Origin: Terriglobia bacterium
GTDB taxonomy: Bacteria > Acidobacteriota > Terriglobia > JAJPHL01
Direction: 5' to 3'
DNA length: 64,000 nucleotides
NCBI GenBank assembly: GCA_021325275.1
Contig: JAJPHL010000022.1
Coordinates: 1 to 64,000, forward strand
Shown: positions 25,958 through 35,238 of the stretch, one piece after another
Layout of the letters: the number at the start of each line of letters is the position of its first letter
Position numbering within the stretch: the first letter of the stretch is position 1
Position numbers and translations under genes: made by a program
The notes under the pieces: model-generated
The model's database searches: none
The model's input: only the letters and a program-made list of their open reading frames with translations
What the model was told of the DNA's origin: nothing

Positions 25958-26209
25958 ATGATTCGGCTGAATGTCCACGAGGCCAAAACCCACCTATCGA
26001 AGTATCTCGACAAGGTAGCCAAGGGCGAGACCCTGATCCTGTGCAAACGGAACGTGCCCATCGCCGAAGTTCACGCCCTCGGCACAGGAAGCCGCAAGCG
26101 CCGGCCTCCGTTTGGCATCGCGCGCAACGAAATCGTCATCCACGACTCGTTCTTTGATCCCCTACCGGACGATGAGCTTGACCTATTCGAGGGCAAACGG
26201 AAATCGTGA
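25958..26209 (+). CDS. Phd/YefM-type antitoxin
   Basis: 83 residues from the ATG at 25958 (MIRLNVHEAKTHLSKYLDKV), which is the standard Phd/YefM start; an ATG two codons earlier is possible. The N-terminal half is the Phd DNA-binding and dimer fold (HEAKTHLSKYLDKVAKGETL, RNVPIAEV). The acidic C-terminus (DPLPDDELDLFEGKRKS) is the part that would block the toxin. Its TGA overlaps the GTG of the PIN gene (GTGA), so the pair is coupled. Autorepression at the adjacent promoter is typical of the family. Confidence 0.88.
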   Translation: MIRLNVHEAKTHLSKYLDKVAKGETLILCKRNVPIAEVHALGTGSRKRRPPFGIARNEIVIHDSFFDPLPDDELDLFEGKRKS

Positions 26210-26592
26210 GGCTGCTCTTAGACACCTGTACGTTCCTGTGGCTCATCGGTCTTCCGGATCGGCTCTCGACGCGGGCTCGCGACGTCCTAGCGAAGGCCGA
26301 CAACACTGTATTTCTCAGCGTCATTTCTTCTTGGGAAATTGCCGTGAAAGTTTCCCGCGGACGGTTGGAATGGCAAGGGGACCCGCAGGTTCGCGTCCCG
26401 CGATTGCGTGATCACTTCGGGATTCGCGCACTCCCTCTCGACGAAACGTCGGCTTTGCAAGCAAGCGACCTTCCCCATCTCCATCGCGACCCGTTTGATC
26501 GTTTGCTGGTCTGCCAAGCAATCACGCATGGCTTGACAATCGTTACACCCGACGAAGCGATTCGCAAGTATCCTGTCAGCGTGCTCTGGTAG
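26206..26592 (+). CDS. PIN-domain toxin partnered with Phd-type antitoxin
   Basis: 128 residues, starting at a GTG that overlaps the antitoxin stop. PIN acidic residues visible are D6 (LLLDTCTFLWL), E44 (SSWEIAVKVS), D95/D98 (RDPFDRLLVCQA) and D116 (TPDEAI). It belongs to the PIN subgroup commonly paired with Phd rather than VapB antitoxins. Predicted ribonuclease acting on translation RNAs. It differs clearly from the PIN toxin at 15013, so the two modules are not recent duplicates. Confidence 0.9.
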   Translation: MRLLLDTCTFLWLIGLPDRLSTRARDVLAKADNTVFLSVISSWEIAVKVSRGRLEWQGDPQVRVPRLRDHFGIRALPLDETSALQASDLPHLHRDPFDRLLVCQAITHGLTIVTPDEAIRKYPVSVLW

Positions 26593-26642
26593 CCTCCATT
26601 AGCGATAAAGAACGCCCGTCGCGATGATATTCTGTACGTTCC

Positions 26643-27410
26643 ATGTTTGACCTCACAGGAAAAGTCGCGGCGATCACCGGCGCGGGATCGGGCATCGGGC
26701 AAGCGATTGCCCTCGAGTTCGCGGAGCAAGGCGCGAGAATTGCCGTGCTCGAGATCAGCGAATCAGCCGCGGCCGGCACGGTTGAGCAAATCAAAAGCGC
26801 AGGCGGCGATGCGACGGCATTCCTCTGCGACGTCGCGAATCACGCCAGTGTCACGGCGGCCTTTGCCGCGCTCGACGCGGCGTATGGACGGCTCAACATT
26901 CTCGTGAACAACGCGGGGATTTCGCACATCGGCACGGTGGAATCGACCACCGAAGCCGACTTCGACCGCGTCTTTTCCGTCAACGTGAAGGGAATGTTTC
27001 TCTGCGCGCAAGCGGCGGTACCGCTGCTGCTGCGTCAACCGGGCGCGGTGATCTTGAACATGGCGTCGATCGCGTCGCACATCGGCATCCCCGACCGCTT
27101 CGCGTACTCCATGTCGAAGGGCGCGGTCCACACCATGACGCTCTCCATCGCCGCCGACTACATGAAGCGCATCCGCTGCAATTGCATCAGTCCGGCGCGC
27201 GTGCACACGCCGTTTGTCGACGCGTATCTCGCGAAAAGCTATCCGGGGCGCGAGGCAGAGATGTTCCAGAAACTTTCCGAGTATCAGCCCATGGGGCGCA
27301 TGGGCAAACCCCAAGAAGTCGCGCAACTGGCGGTCTATCTTTGTTCCGACGAAGCGTGTTTCATCACCGGACACGCCTATCCTATCGACGGTGGAGTGAT
27401 GGCCTTATGA
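26643..27410 (+). CDS. SDR dehydrogenase, probably 2-keto-3-deoxy-L-fuconate dehydrogenase
   Basis: 255 residues with the classical SDR fold: TGAGSGIG at 12-19, NNAG near 89-92, catalytic S142, Y155 and K159 (YSMSK). E37 at the end of the second strand points to NAD rather than NADP. The gene overlaps the FAH gene by 4 bp (ATGA) and is followed by an L-fuconate dehydratase. In that oxidative pathway an SDR oxidises 2-keto-3-deoxy-L-fuconate to the 2,4-diketo acid. The general class is certain; the substrate is inferred from the operon. Confidence 0.88.
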   Translation: MFDLTGKVAAITGAGSGIGQAIALEFAEQGARIAVLEISESAAAGTVEQIKSAGGDATAFLCDVANHASVTAAFAALDAAYGRLNILVNNAGISHIGTVESTTEADFDRVFSVNVKGMFLCAQAAVPLLLRQPGAVILNMASIASHIGIPDRFAYSMSKGAVHTMTLSIAADYMKRIRCNCISPARVHTPFVDAYLAKSYPGREAEMFQKLSEYQPMGRMGKPQEVAQLAVYLCSDEACFITGHAYPIDGGVMAL

Positions 27411-28258
27411 AATTGATTCGTTTCGGCGAACCGGGACGCGAAAAGCCCGGCCTGCTTCTTCCTGACAACACGCGCATCGACGCATCCGCGTTTGGCCGCG
27501 ATTACGACGAAGGATTTTTCGAGACTGGCGGACTCACGGCGCTCGCGGCGTGGGCGAAATCGCACGCCGCTGATGCGCATCGCGTCGACGCAAGCGTGCG
27601 ACTCGGGTCGTGCGTCGCGCGACCGAGCAAGATTATTTGCATCGGTTTGAACTTTCGCGATCACGCCGCGGAGAGCGGTGCTGAACTTCCCAAAGAACCG
27701 GTGGTGTTCTTCAAAGCCACGACGGCGTTATGCGGTCCCAACGACGACGTGATCATCCCGCGCAATTCCCAGAAAACGGACTGGGAAGTGGAACTCGCGC
27801 TGGTGATCGGCAAGCGGGCTTCTTATGTGGACGAGGCGAACGCACGTGATTACGTCGCGGGATACGCGCTGCACAACGATTACTCCGAGCGCGCATTTCA
27901 GTTGGAACGCGGCGGGCAATGGGTGAAAGGAAAATCCGCCGACACCTTCGCGCCGCTCGGGCCGTTTCTCGCGACGCCCGATGAAATCGCCGACGCCGGC
28001 AAGCTCGACATGTGGCTCAACGTCAATGGCGAGAAGCGCCAGAAGAGCAACACGGGCAATTTGATCTTCGGCGTCGCCACGCTCGTGAGTTACTTGAGCC
28101 AGTTCATGACGCTGCTTCCCGGCGACGTGATCTCGACGGGCACACCGGGCGGCGTGGGTCTCGGCATGAAGCCGCCGCAATATCTCAAACCCGGCGACGT
28201 GGTCACGCTCGGCATCGCGGGACTCGGCGAGCAGAAGCAAACGGCGCGGGCGTTTTGA
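27407..28258 (+). CDS. Fumarylacetoacetase-family hydrolase (2,4-diketo-3-deoxy-L-fuconate type)
   Basis: 283 residues from the ATG at 27407, which overlaps the SDR stop. The C-terminal FAH domain starts at RPSKIICIGLNFRDHAAESG and includes the metal-binding EVELALVIG, YALHNDYSER, GPFL and TGTPGGVGLG. FAH enzymes hydrolyse C-C bonds of diketo acids. Next to fuconate dehydratase the expected reaction is cleavage of 2,4-diketo-3-deoxy-L-fuconate to pyruvate and L-lactate. Rhamnonate-pathway and ureidoglycolate-type relatives are alternatives. Confidence 0.88.
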   Translation: MKLIRFGEPGREKPGLLLPDNTRIDASAFGRDYDEGFFETGGLTALAAWAKSHAADAHRVDASVRLGSCVARPSKIICIGLNFRDHAAESGAELPKEPVVFFKATTALCGPNDDVIIPRNSQKTDWEVELALVIGKRASYVDEANARDYVAGYALHNDYSERAFQLERGGQWVKGKSADTFAPLGPFLATPDEIADAGKLDMWLNVNGEKRQKSNTGNLIFGVATLVSYLSQFMTLLPGDVISTGTPGGVGLGMKPPQYLKPGDVVTLGIAGLGEQKQTARAF

Positions 28259-28271
28259 TTAAGGGCAGCGC

Positions 28272-29609
28272 ATGAAAATTCGCGATCTCGAAATCTGGGA
28301 CATTCGCTTCCCCACTTCGCGCACGATGGCGGGATCGGATGCCGTCAACGTCGATCCCGATTACTCGGCGGCGTACGTAATTCTGAAAACCGACGGCGAT
28401 CTGGAAGGCCACGGCCTTACGTTCACCGTTGGACGCGGCAACGAAGTCGTCGCGGCGGCGATCGAGGCGTTCCGGCCACTTGTTGTCGGTGAATCGCTCG
28501 ACGCAATCACCGCGGACTTCGCGGGATTCTGGCGCAAGCTCGCGGGCGAGTCGCAATTGCGCTGGCTCGGTCCCGAAAAAGGCGTCATCCATCTCGCGAT
28601 GGCGGCGATCATCAACGCCATTTGGGATTTGTGGGCGAAGTCCGCCGGCAGACCGGTTTGGAAATTGCTGGCCGATCTTACGCCGAAACAAGTTGTCGCG
28701 TGCATCGACTTCCACCACATCACCGACGCGATCACGGCGGATGAAGCGCTGGAAATCCTGGAGCGCCAGGCCGCCGGCAAAGCCGCACGCGAGGCGCATT
28801 TGCTGAAGGAAGGATATCCCGCGTACACAACGTCAGTCGGATGGATGGGATACTCGGACGAGAAAATCCGCACGCTTTGCCGACAAGCTCTCTCAGAAGG
28901 TTGGACGCATTTCAAACTCAAAGTCGGCGGCGACCTTTCGGACGACGCGCGGCGCGCGGCTCTGGTGCGCGCGGAAATCGGACCACACAACAAGTTGATG
29001 ATGGACGCGAATCAACGCTGGGACGTCGGCGAAGCGATCGCCGCCATGGACCGCCTTTGCGAATACGCACCCCTGTGGATCGAGGAGCCGACGAGTCCCG
29101 ATGACGTGCTCGGTCACGCGCGCATCGCCGATGCGGTGCGCAAACGCGGCGTAGGCGTCGCCACGGGCGAGCATTGCGCGAATCGCGTGATCTTCAAGCA
29201 GCTTTTGCAGGCGCGCGCCATCGACTATTGCCAAATCGATAGCTGCCGCGTGGGCGGCGTGAACGAGAATCTCGCGATCATCCTTCTGGCCGCGAAGTTC
29301 GGCGTCCCGGTGTGTCCGCACGCCGGCGGCGTCGTATTATGCGAATACGTGCAGCATCTCTCGATGTTCGATTACATCGCGGTGACGGGAACGATGGAGG
29401 GACGCGTCATCGAATATGTTGATCACTTGCATGAACATTTTCTCGATCCTGTGGTGATTCGGTACGCGCGGTACATGCCCCCGTCGCGGGCGGGATATTC
29501 CATTGAAATGAAGCGAGCGTCGATGGAGGTGCACCAATTCCCGAGTGGAACGGTATGGAAAGAAGGGGAAGGCAAAAGGCAAAAGGCAAAAGTCAAAAGG
29601 CAAAAGTGA
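28272..29609 (+). CDS. L-fuconate dehydratase (enolase superfamily)
   Basis: 445 residues closely resembling bacterial FucD and human ENOSF1. Catalytic residues are in place: K215-x-K217 (FKLKVGG), D245 and N247 (MMDANQRW), E271/E272 (WIEEPTS), E300 (ATGEH) and H350 (CPHAGG). It dehydrates L-fuconate to 2-keto-3-deoxy-L-fuconate using Mg. It starts 13 bp after the FAH gene, in the same operon. The last ~14 residues (EGEGKRQKAKVKRQK) are encoded by the GGCAAAA repeat that follows, so the natural C-terminus after FPSGTVW has been replaced by repeat-derived basic residues. Confidence 0.93.
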   Translation: MKIRDLEIWDIRFPTSRTMAGSDAVNVDPDYSAAYVILKTDGDLEGHGLTFTVGRGNEVVAAAIEAFRPLVVGESLDAITADFAGFWRKLAGESQLRWLGPEKGVIHLAMAAIINAIWDLWAKSAGRPVWKLLADLTPKQVVACIDFHHITDAITADEALEILERQAAGKAAREAHLLKEGYPAYTTSVGWMGYSDEKIRTLCRQALSEGWTHFKLKVGGDLSDDARRAALVRAEIGPHNKLMMDANQRWDVGEAIAAMDRLCEYAPLWIEEPTSPDDVLGHARIADAVRKRGVGVATGEHCANRVIFKQLLQARAIDYCQIDSCRVGGVNENLAIILLAAKFGVPVCPHAGGVVLCEYVQHLSMFDYIAVTGTMEGRVIEYVDHLHEHFLDPVVIRYARYMPPSRAGYSIEMKRASMEVHQFPSGTVWKEGEGKRQKAKVKRQK

Positions 29610-29696
29610 AGGATCGCGCGAGGTTCACTTTTGCCTTTTGCCTCTTGCCTTTTGCCTTTTGCCTTCCGTTTCTTGCCTTTGCCTCTTGCCTTCCGT
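29567..29696. repeat. TTTTGCC heptamer repeat forming a 44-bp hairpin
   Basis: Left arm 29567-29610 (GGAAGGCAAAAGGC...AAAAGTGAA) and right arm 29624-29667 pair at 42 of 44 positions around a 13-nt loop. Further TTTGCC/CTTGCC units follow to 29696. The left arm contains the end and stop codon of the fuconate dehydratase gene, and the right side lies 19 bp from the stop of the convergent chemoreceptor gene. A hairpin of this size could act as a two-way terminator. Confidence 0.9.
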
Positions 29697-29714
29697 CCCC
29701 TTTGATTTCCGCCG

Positions 29715-31502
29715 CTACGCCGCCGCGCGAAACTCCCCCACAAGCGTCTGCATATCCAGCGCCAGATTCGTGAGGTCCTGGCACGCGCGCGCCGATTGCT
29801 GCGATCCCGTCGCCGACTCGCCGGTGATCCGGGCGATCTGCTCGAGCGATTGCGAGATTTGTTCCGTCGCCGCCGATTGCTGCGACGCCGCCGCGGCGAT
29901 CTGCGTGGTCATTTCTCCCACTTGACGCGCCATTTCGATGATGCGTTCGAGCGCCTGGCCCGCTTCCGTAGTGCTCTCCACGCCTTGGTGAACGTTGCTC
30001 AATCCGTTTTCCATCGCTTCCACGGCTTGACGCGTTTCGCCCTGGACGTGACCAATCATTCCGGCGATTTCCTTGGTCGCCTTTCTGGTGCGTTCCGCCA
30101 GTTTGCGCACTTCATCGGCCACCACCGCGAATCCGCGGCCTTGTTCGCCGGCGCGCGCCGCTTCGATCGCCGCGTTCAACGCCAGTAAATTCGTCTGCTC
30201 CGCGATTTCGTTGATCACGCCCACGATTTCGCCGATTTGCTCGGAGCGCGCGCCCAATCCGCGCACTTGATTCGCCGCCGCTTCCACCGATTGCGCGATG
30301 GCGCGCATCTTGTCCACCGACGCCGACACCACTTCTCCGCCCTGGCGCGCGGTTTCCGCCGCGGTGCGCGCGGCATCCGCGGCGCGAATGGAACTTTGCG
30401 TCACTTCGTCGACGGTGGCCGACATTTCTTGCATCGCCGCCGATACTTGCGAGGTTTGGTCGCGTTGCGCGTTGGCGCCGTTGGCTTGCTGCGACGCCGA
30501 CGCGGAAATCTGCTCGCTGGCCGATGCCACCAGCGCCGCGGTGCGCGCCGCCGATCCGATGGTCACACTCAAGCTTTGCTTCATATGATTCACCGCGACG
30601 GTCAAGCGGCCGAGTTCATCGGTGGTGGTCACGGCGGCGTCGTCGCGGGTGAGATCGCCCTGCGCGATCGCGTCCGCGTGACTCAATAAATGTCCGATGG
30701 CGTGCGACAAGCGGCGGCTGAACGCGGCGGCCAGCACCAGGCCCACGGTCAGCGCGATGAGCGTGGCGACAATCAGCGTCCAGCGCACTTGCGCCAGGGC
30801 ATTGCGCGTCTCCACACCTTCTTGTCCCATCACTTTGCGTTGATCGGCCATCATGCCGGCCAGCGCGTCGGCGACGGTGGAGCTGAGCGGATCGACCTTC
30901 GCGGTCATGTCCGATTCGGCGGCGGCGCGCGATGTCGCGCCTTTCTCGGAAATCTGCGCGACTTCCTCTTGCGCGCGGCGCAATTCCGGCAGGGCCTGCT
31001 CGATCGTCGCGAGCCGTTCTTTATTCGCTTGGATCGTAAGACTCTTGGCAATTTCCTGATATTCCTTGAGCGCGGCTTCCAGGCGATCCCACGCTTCCAG
31101 GCGCGACGCGCGCACGATGCGGGCGCGGCGCTGATCGCCGCCGAAAGTGATCTCGCCGCGAAGGGCATCATTGGTTTGCTGCAACGCCGAGAGCATTTCG
31201 AAGCGCGCCAGCGCGGCCGGGTAGCGCGTGGTCACGAGGCGTTCAACGATGAACGAACTCTTCGCCGATTCCAGGTAGACCGTCACGGCGCTCGCCAGCA
31301 TCACGGCGAGCACGGCGCCGAAACAGAGGCTCATTTTCTGCGCGATCGTGAGGTTGAATCTAGATGTAGCAACGGCGCCGACCGGATCCCCGTGTGGCGC
31401 GGATGCGGGGCCGGCGCTCGTCCCGCCGTGGGGGTGGAACGCAGACGGATGCGAAGAAGAAGCAGCCGAAACTAAGTGCGGTCGAGTTGGTGCCGTCATC
31501 AT
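29715..31502 (-). CDS. Methyl-accepting chemotaxis protein
   Basis: About 595 residues from the ATG at 31502; the true start is uncertain because residues before ~50 are low-complexity and TM1 ([20 protein letters not shown]) begins near residue 55. Then comes a ~170-residue four-helix-type ligand domain, TM2 ([18 protein letters not shown]), a HAMP domain and the signalling coiled coil. The conserved hairpin tip is [20 protein letters not shown], followed by [18 protein letters not shown]. It would signal to CheA/CheW, which are not in this window. Ligand unknown. Confidence 0.93.
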   Translation of the reverse strand: MMTAPTRPHLVSAASSSHPSAFHPHGGTSAGPASAPHGDPVGAVATSRFNLTIAQKMSLCFGAVLAVMLASAVTVYLESAKSSFIVERLVTTRYPAALARFEMLSALQQTNDALRGEITFGGDQRRARIVRASRLEAWDRLEAALKEYQEIAKSLTIQANKERLATIEQALPELRRAQEEVAQISEKGATSRAAAESDMTAKVDPLSSTVADALAGMMADQRKVMGQEGVETRNALAQVRWTLIVATLIALTVGLVLAAAFSRRLSHAIGHLLSHADAIAQGDLTRDDAAVTTTDELGRLTVAVNHMKQSLSVTIGSAARTAALVASASEQISASASQQANGANAQRDQTSQVSAAMQEMSATVDEVTQSSIRAADAARTAAETARQGGEVVSASVDKMRAIAQSVEAAANQVRGLGARSEQIGEIVGVINEIAEQTNLLALNAAIEAARAGEQGRGFAVVADEVRKLAERTRKATKEIAGMIGHVQGETRQAVEAMENGLSNVHQGVESTTEAGQALERIIEMARQVGEMTTQIAAAASQQSAATEQISQSLEQIARITGESATGSQQSARACQDLTNLALDMQTLVGEFRAAA

Positions 31503-31646
31503 GCCATGAATGTGGGCAATTGCGGTGCCAGACAGGTTAGCGGACTCTAACTTGAAGGAAAAACAGGCGATTGCGAAGGGCAATTACGATAGTCCTTGGG
31601 ACCACCATGCGCGGGGTGGAACGAAAAGTAACAAATTTGAAATAAA

Positions 31647-32099
31647 TTAGCCGTTGCGTCGTTCTTGAAAGAACTGGCGGAGGAGTCCCGCGCATTCCTC
31701 TCCCATCACGCCGGCGACAATCTCCGCGCGATGGTTGAGCCGCGCGTCGTCGGCGATTTGATAGAGCGTTCGCAGGGCGCCGGCCTTGGGATCGTCGCAG
31801 CCGTAGACGACTCGCGCGATTCGCGCCTGGACGATCGCGCCCGCGCACATGGCGCACGGTTCCACTGTGACATATAAGGTGCAATCGATGAGCCGGTGGT
31901 TGGATAGCCCTCGCGCAGCATCGCGGAGCGCCACAATCTCCGCGTGCGCAGTGGGATCGTGGTCAATGATGCTGCGATTGTGCCCGCGGCCGACGATCGT
32001 ACCGTGGTGCGTGACCACCGCGCCAACGGGAACTTCGCCGATCTCGCACGCGTCTTGTGCTGCGCGCAGGGCCTCCGCCATGAAGCCGGCGTCGGTCAC
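31647..32099 (-). CDS. tadA: tRNA-specific adenosine deaminase
   Basis: 150 residues with the zinc deaminase motifs H52-A-E54 (AHAEIVALRDA) and P-C82-x2-C85 (EPCAMCAGAI), full-length for TadA. It converts A34 of tRNA-Arg(ACG) to inosine. The start is a GTG that overlaps the TGA of the PhoD-like gene (GTGA), indicating coupling. Other deaminases of the CMP/guanine type share these motifs, but the C-terminal RQFFQERR and the overall pattern favour TadA. Confidence 0.93.
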   Translation of the reverse strand: MTDAGFMAEALRAAQDACEIGEVPVGAVVTHHGTIVGRGHNRSIIDHDPTAHAEIVALRDAARGLSNHRLIDCTLYVTVEPCAMCAGAIVQARIARVVYGCDDPKAGALRTLYQIADDARLNHRAEIVAGVMGEECAGLLRQFFQERRNG

Positions 32100-33688
32100 G
32101 CTCGCTCCGGCGCTAGTTCGACGGAGAACAATTTTTCATTGCCCACGTTGTGCAAGGACGCCGTCATCGCGTGCGTCTTGTGATCGATTTTGAATTTCAC
32201 GAAGAACTGGAATCCTTCCGACGGCGCGCGATTCCCTTTCGGCGGGACCTTTTGGAATCTAACCTGCGGCCCGAATGTCTTGTCGAGCTGGTTCGGGCCG
32301 AACGTGCCCGCGTTCAACGGACCGCCCACGAACTCCCAGAACGGTAGAAAGTCGGTGAACTTCGCCTTCGCGGGATCGTAGTAATTCGCCGAGCAGTAAT
32401 GCACGTCGGCGGTCACCCACACCAGATTGTGAATCCGATTCTCCTTGATGAAGCGGAAGAGGCGCGCAAATTCCAACTCGCGACCCTTCGGCGGGCCATC
32501 GTCGCCTTGCGCGACGGCCTCGAAAATCTCCGGGTGCAGGGGCACGTCGCGGACCACCAGGCTGATCGGCATATCGGAGGCAATCAATTTCCACGTGGCG
32601 CGCGAGCTTTTCAGCGATTTCTTTAGCCACTCCATCTGCGCCGTGCCGAGGAAGGGCGTATCTTCGTCCTCCGCCATTTGATCGTTCTCGTTGTTGCGGC
32701 CGCGATAGCTGCGCTCGTCGAGCATGAAGACTTCGAGCAGCGGGCCGTACGAGTACTTGCGATAAATCCGGTTGGGATCCTCCTGCGATACGCGGATCGG
32801 CGTGAATTCGAAAAACGCTTGGCGCGCGTACTCGGAAAGCACCGAGGAGTGACGCTCCTTGTAGCGCTTGTCCTCGAGAATCTGCCCGGGATACCAGTTG
32901 TCGTGTGTCTCGTGATCGTCCCACTGCACAAGCTGCGGAACTTCGGCGTTGAACTTGCGCATGTTCGCGTCCATCAAGTTGTAAGCGAAGCATCCGCGGA
33001 AATCGGGGAGCGTTTGCGCGACTTTCGACTTGGCCTCGGTCACAAGATTCTTCCAGACGCTTGGGCCCGAGATCGGAGCGTCGAGCGTGACTTCCTTCAC
33101 CAGCGGCTGATCGGCGTAAATCGTGTCGCCGCCGTTGATGAACAAATCCGGCTGATGCTGGCGCATCGTTTCGTAAATCTTGTAGCCGCCCCAGTCGGGA
33201 TTGATGCCGTACCCTTGACCGCACGTGTCCGCCGAGCAAACCACGGTTAAATCGCGCGGCGCCGGCGCGCCCGGCGAAGGCGCGGTGTGAAACGATCCCA
33301 CCACTTTTTCCGACGTGATGCGTGGATGCATCAGGTCTTCGTACCAGATGCGATAGAAAATCCGCTGATTCGCGGGCAATCCGGTCAAATCCACGCGCGT
33401 GGTGAGCGCGTTGAACTCCATCGCCGCGGGACCTGCCAGGCGATTCAGTTTTTCAAACGATTCGGTGGTCGACCACTCCACCCACATGCGCGCGGGACGA
33501 TCGGCTTGACTCCAAACGATGGCGCGGGCTTCCGATCCAAAGCTGGCGATATCGCCGGCGGCCACGCCGCTCGGCTGGTCCATGCGACGCTCGCCGCGTC
33601 CTTGCGCGAGAAATGCGGGCGCGCGCAGAAATCCGCCGGAGGCGGCAGCCGCACCTGCGGCCGTGCGAAGAAATCTCCGCCGATTCAT
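32096..33688 (-). CDS. PhoD-family alkaline phosphatase/phosphodiesterase, Tat-exported
   Basis: 530 residues with a twin-arginine leader (NRRRFLRTAAGAAAASGGF). An N-terminal beta domain (~40-135) is followed by the PhoD metallophosphatase core: CSADTCGQ, INGGDTIYADQ, QWDDHETHDNWYPG, LDERSYRG and WVTADVHY provide the metal-binding Asp, Asn and His. PhoD enzymes use Ca and Fe to release phosphate from mono- and diesters in the periplasm. The gene starts immediately after yggX (TAG-ATG) and overlaps tadA. No Pho box could be identified. Confidence 0.93.
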   Translation of the reverse strand: MNRRRFLRTAAGAAAASGGFLRAPAFLAQGRGERRMDQPSGVAAGDIASFGSEARAIVWSQADRPARMWVEWSTTESFEKLNRLAGPAAMEFNALTTRVDLTGLPANQRIFYRIWYEDLMHPRITSEKVVGSFHTAPSPGAPAPRDLTVVCSADTCGQGYGINPDWGGYKIYETMRQHQPDLFINGGDTIYADQPLVKEVTLDAPISGPSVWKNLVTEAKSKVAQTLPDFRGCFAYNLMDANMRKFNAEVPQLVQWDDHETHDNWYPGQILEDKRYKERHSSVLSEYARQAFFEFTPIRVSQEDPNRIYRKYSYGPLLEVFMLDERSYRGRNNENDQMAEDEDTPFLGTAQMEWLKKSLKSSRATWKLIASDMPISLVVRDVPLHPEIFEAVAQGDDGPPKGRELEFARLFRFIKENRIHNLVWVTADVHYCSANYYDPAKAKFTDFLPFWEFVGGPLNAGTFGPNQLDKTFGPQVRFQKVPPKGNRAPSEGFQFFVKFKIDHKTHAMTASLHNVGNEKLFSVELAPERA

Positions 33689-33967
33689 CTAGCCCTTGCG
33701 ACGCGGAGGCACATAGCCGGGCGGCAGCGCCGCGCCTTCACCGAAGAAATAATCTTCCATCTGCTTCGCCACCATCTCCTGCGCCTGTGGGTCTGCGAGG
33801 TTCAAGCGGTATTCGTTGATGATCATCTTGAGGTGTTCTTTCCACAACTCCCACGCCTCTTGCGAAACATTTTCATAGATGCGCTGACCGAGCGCGCCGC
33901 CGAACGGCGGTTGCTCCAGGCCGGGCATCTCTTTCTGGAATTTTACGCACTTGACGATGTGTGCCAT
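33689..33967 (-). CDS. yggX: Fe(II)-trafficking protein YggX
   Basis: 92 residues of the YggX family: the conserved start IVKCVKFQKEMPGLEQPPF, then GQRIYENVSQEAW and INEYRLNLADPQAQEMV. It protects Fe-S clusters from oxidation and may shuttle iron in the cytoplasm. The TAG is directly followed by the PhoD ATG. A TACCCT box lies 8 nt before the ATG. The pairing with a PhoD phosphatase and tadA is probably only operon packing. Confidence 0.92.
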   Translation of the reverse strand: MAHIVKCVKFQKEMPGLEQPPFGGALGQRIYENVSQEAWELWKEHLKMIINEYRLNLADPQAQEMVAKQMEDYFFGEGAALPPGYVPPRRKG

Positions 33968-34104
33968 GGCCTTCTAGGGTATCGCACTTCCCGCTCCGCC
34001 CGCAATTCACGCCATTCGGGGAAAAATTCTAGCGCGCGGCGGCGAGGAGTGACACAATACTTCCTTTACAAAACGGGAGCCAGCGAAAAGGAGAACGCCT
34101 TATC

Positions 34105-35094
34105 GTGCGCCGCGCAAAGATCACTGCCTTGGGTACGTACGCGCCGCCCAAGCTGCTTACCAACGCCGACCTCGAAAAAATGGTCGAGACCAGCAATGAG
34201 TGGATTCTGGAACGTACCGGCATCAGCGAACGGCACATTGTAGAAGAAGGCAAGGCCACTTCCGACCTGGCGGTGGAAGCGGCGAAGCGCGCACTGGCGC
34301 AGCGCGGCGTGGAGCCCAGCACCGTCGATCTGATCATTCTCGCCACCGTCACGCCTGACATGTTTTTTCCCGCGACCGCGTGCCTGGTGCAGGATCGCCT
34401 GGGCGCGAAAGCGTGGGGATTCGATATTCTCGCAGCGTGTTCGGGATTCGTCTACGCGCTCTCCACCGGCGCCCAGTTCGTCGCCAACGGTTCGGCCAAG
34501 CGCGTGCTTGTGATTGGCGCGGACTCCATGTCGCGCATTCTCGACTACACCGATCGCGCCACGTGCGTCTTGTTCGGCGACGGCGCGGGCGCAGTTCTGT
34601 TGGAACCGGCCGAAGACGGCGAGCCATTTGGTGTGATCGATTTCTTGAATGAAGTGGACGGCTCCGGCGGAACGTCGCTGTCCATGCCGGGCGGCGGCAG
34701 TTTGCATCCCGCAACCGAGGAAACGGTGAAAAAGCGGATGCACTTCGTGCACCAAGACGGCCGTCAAGTCTTCAAATACGCCACACGGAAAATGTATGAA
34801 GTGAGCATGGCGCTGCTTGAGCGCAATGGACTCACGGTGAACGACGTCGACGTGGTGCTGCCGCATCAAGCGAACAAACGCATCATCACCGCGGCGACCG
34901 AACGCATGGGAATCGATCCGTCGAAGGTGCTGATCAACATCGGCCGCTACGGAAACACCACCGCCGGCACCATCCCGCTCGCGATGCAGGACGCCTACGA
35001 CCAAGGGTTGCTGAAAAAAGGCAGTTTGGCGCTGCTTTGCGCCGTGGGAGCTGGATTCACCGTTGGCACCGCGCTCGTCCGCTGGGGAATCTAA
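34105..35094 (+). CDS. fabH: 3-oxoacyl-ACP synthase III
   Basis: 329 residues with the catalytic triad C112 (ILAACSGF), H254 (LPHQANKRI) and N284 (GRYGNTTAG). FabH condenses acetyl- or branched acyl-CoA with malonyl-ACP to start fatty acid synthesis. The start is a GTG at 34105, with AAGGAG about 11 nt upstream. It stands alone here without other fab genes. The 137-bp gap before it (33968-34104) holds no other gene and probably the promoters of fabH and of the divergent yggX. Confidence 0.95.
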   Translation: MRRAKITALGTYAPPKLLTNADLEKMVETSNEWILERTGISERHIVEEGKATSDLAVEAAKRALAQRGVEPSTVDLIILATVTPDMFFPATACLVQDRLGAKAWGFDILAACSGFVYALSTGAQFVANGSAKRVLVIGADSMSRILDYTDRATCVLFGDGAGAVLLEPAEDGEPFGVIDFLNEVDGSGGTSLSMPGGGSLHPATEETVKKRMHFVHQDGRQVFKYATRKMYEVSMALLERNGLTVNDVDVVLPHQANKRIITAATERMGIDPSKVLINIGRYGNTTAGTIPLAMQDAYDQGLLKKGSLALLCAVGAGFTVGTALVRWGI

Positions 35095-35108
35095 ACCACC
35101 AAGAATTC

Positions 35109-35216
35109 AACACAGAGCGCACAGAGAACACAGAGCGCACAGAGAAAACAAAATGCAGTTCTCTGTGCGCTCTGTGTTCTCTGCGCGCTCTGTGTTCTCT
35201 GCGCGCTCTGTGTTAA
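35109..35216. repeat. CACAGAGnn nonamer repeat forming a 38-bp hairpin
   Basis: Left arm 35109-35146 (AACACAGAGCGCACAGAG repeated) and right arm 35159-35196 pair at 37 of 38 positions around a 12-nt loop; one extra right-hand unit runs to 35216. The repeating unit is nine bases, with the last two alternating between CG and AA. It starts 14 bp after the fabH stop and ends 22 bp before the next gene. Confidence 0.9.
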
Positions 35217-35238
35217 CTTGTTCTGGTTGGAGGAACCC

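Noticed and set aside
29545-29925. Short plus-strand frames reading through the 29.6-kb repeat
   Set aside because: They are translations of the heptamer arrays (Leu/Pro/Phe-rich), not proteins.
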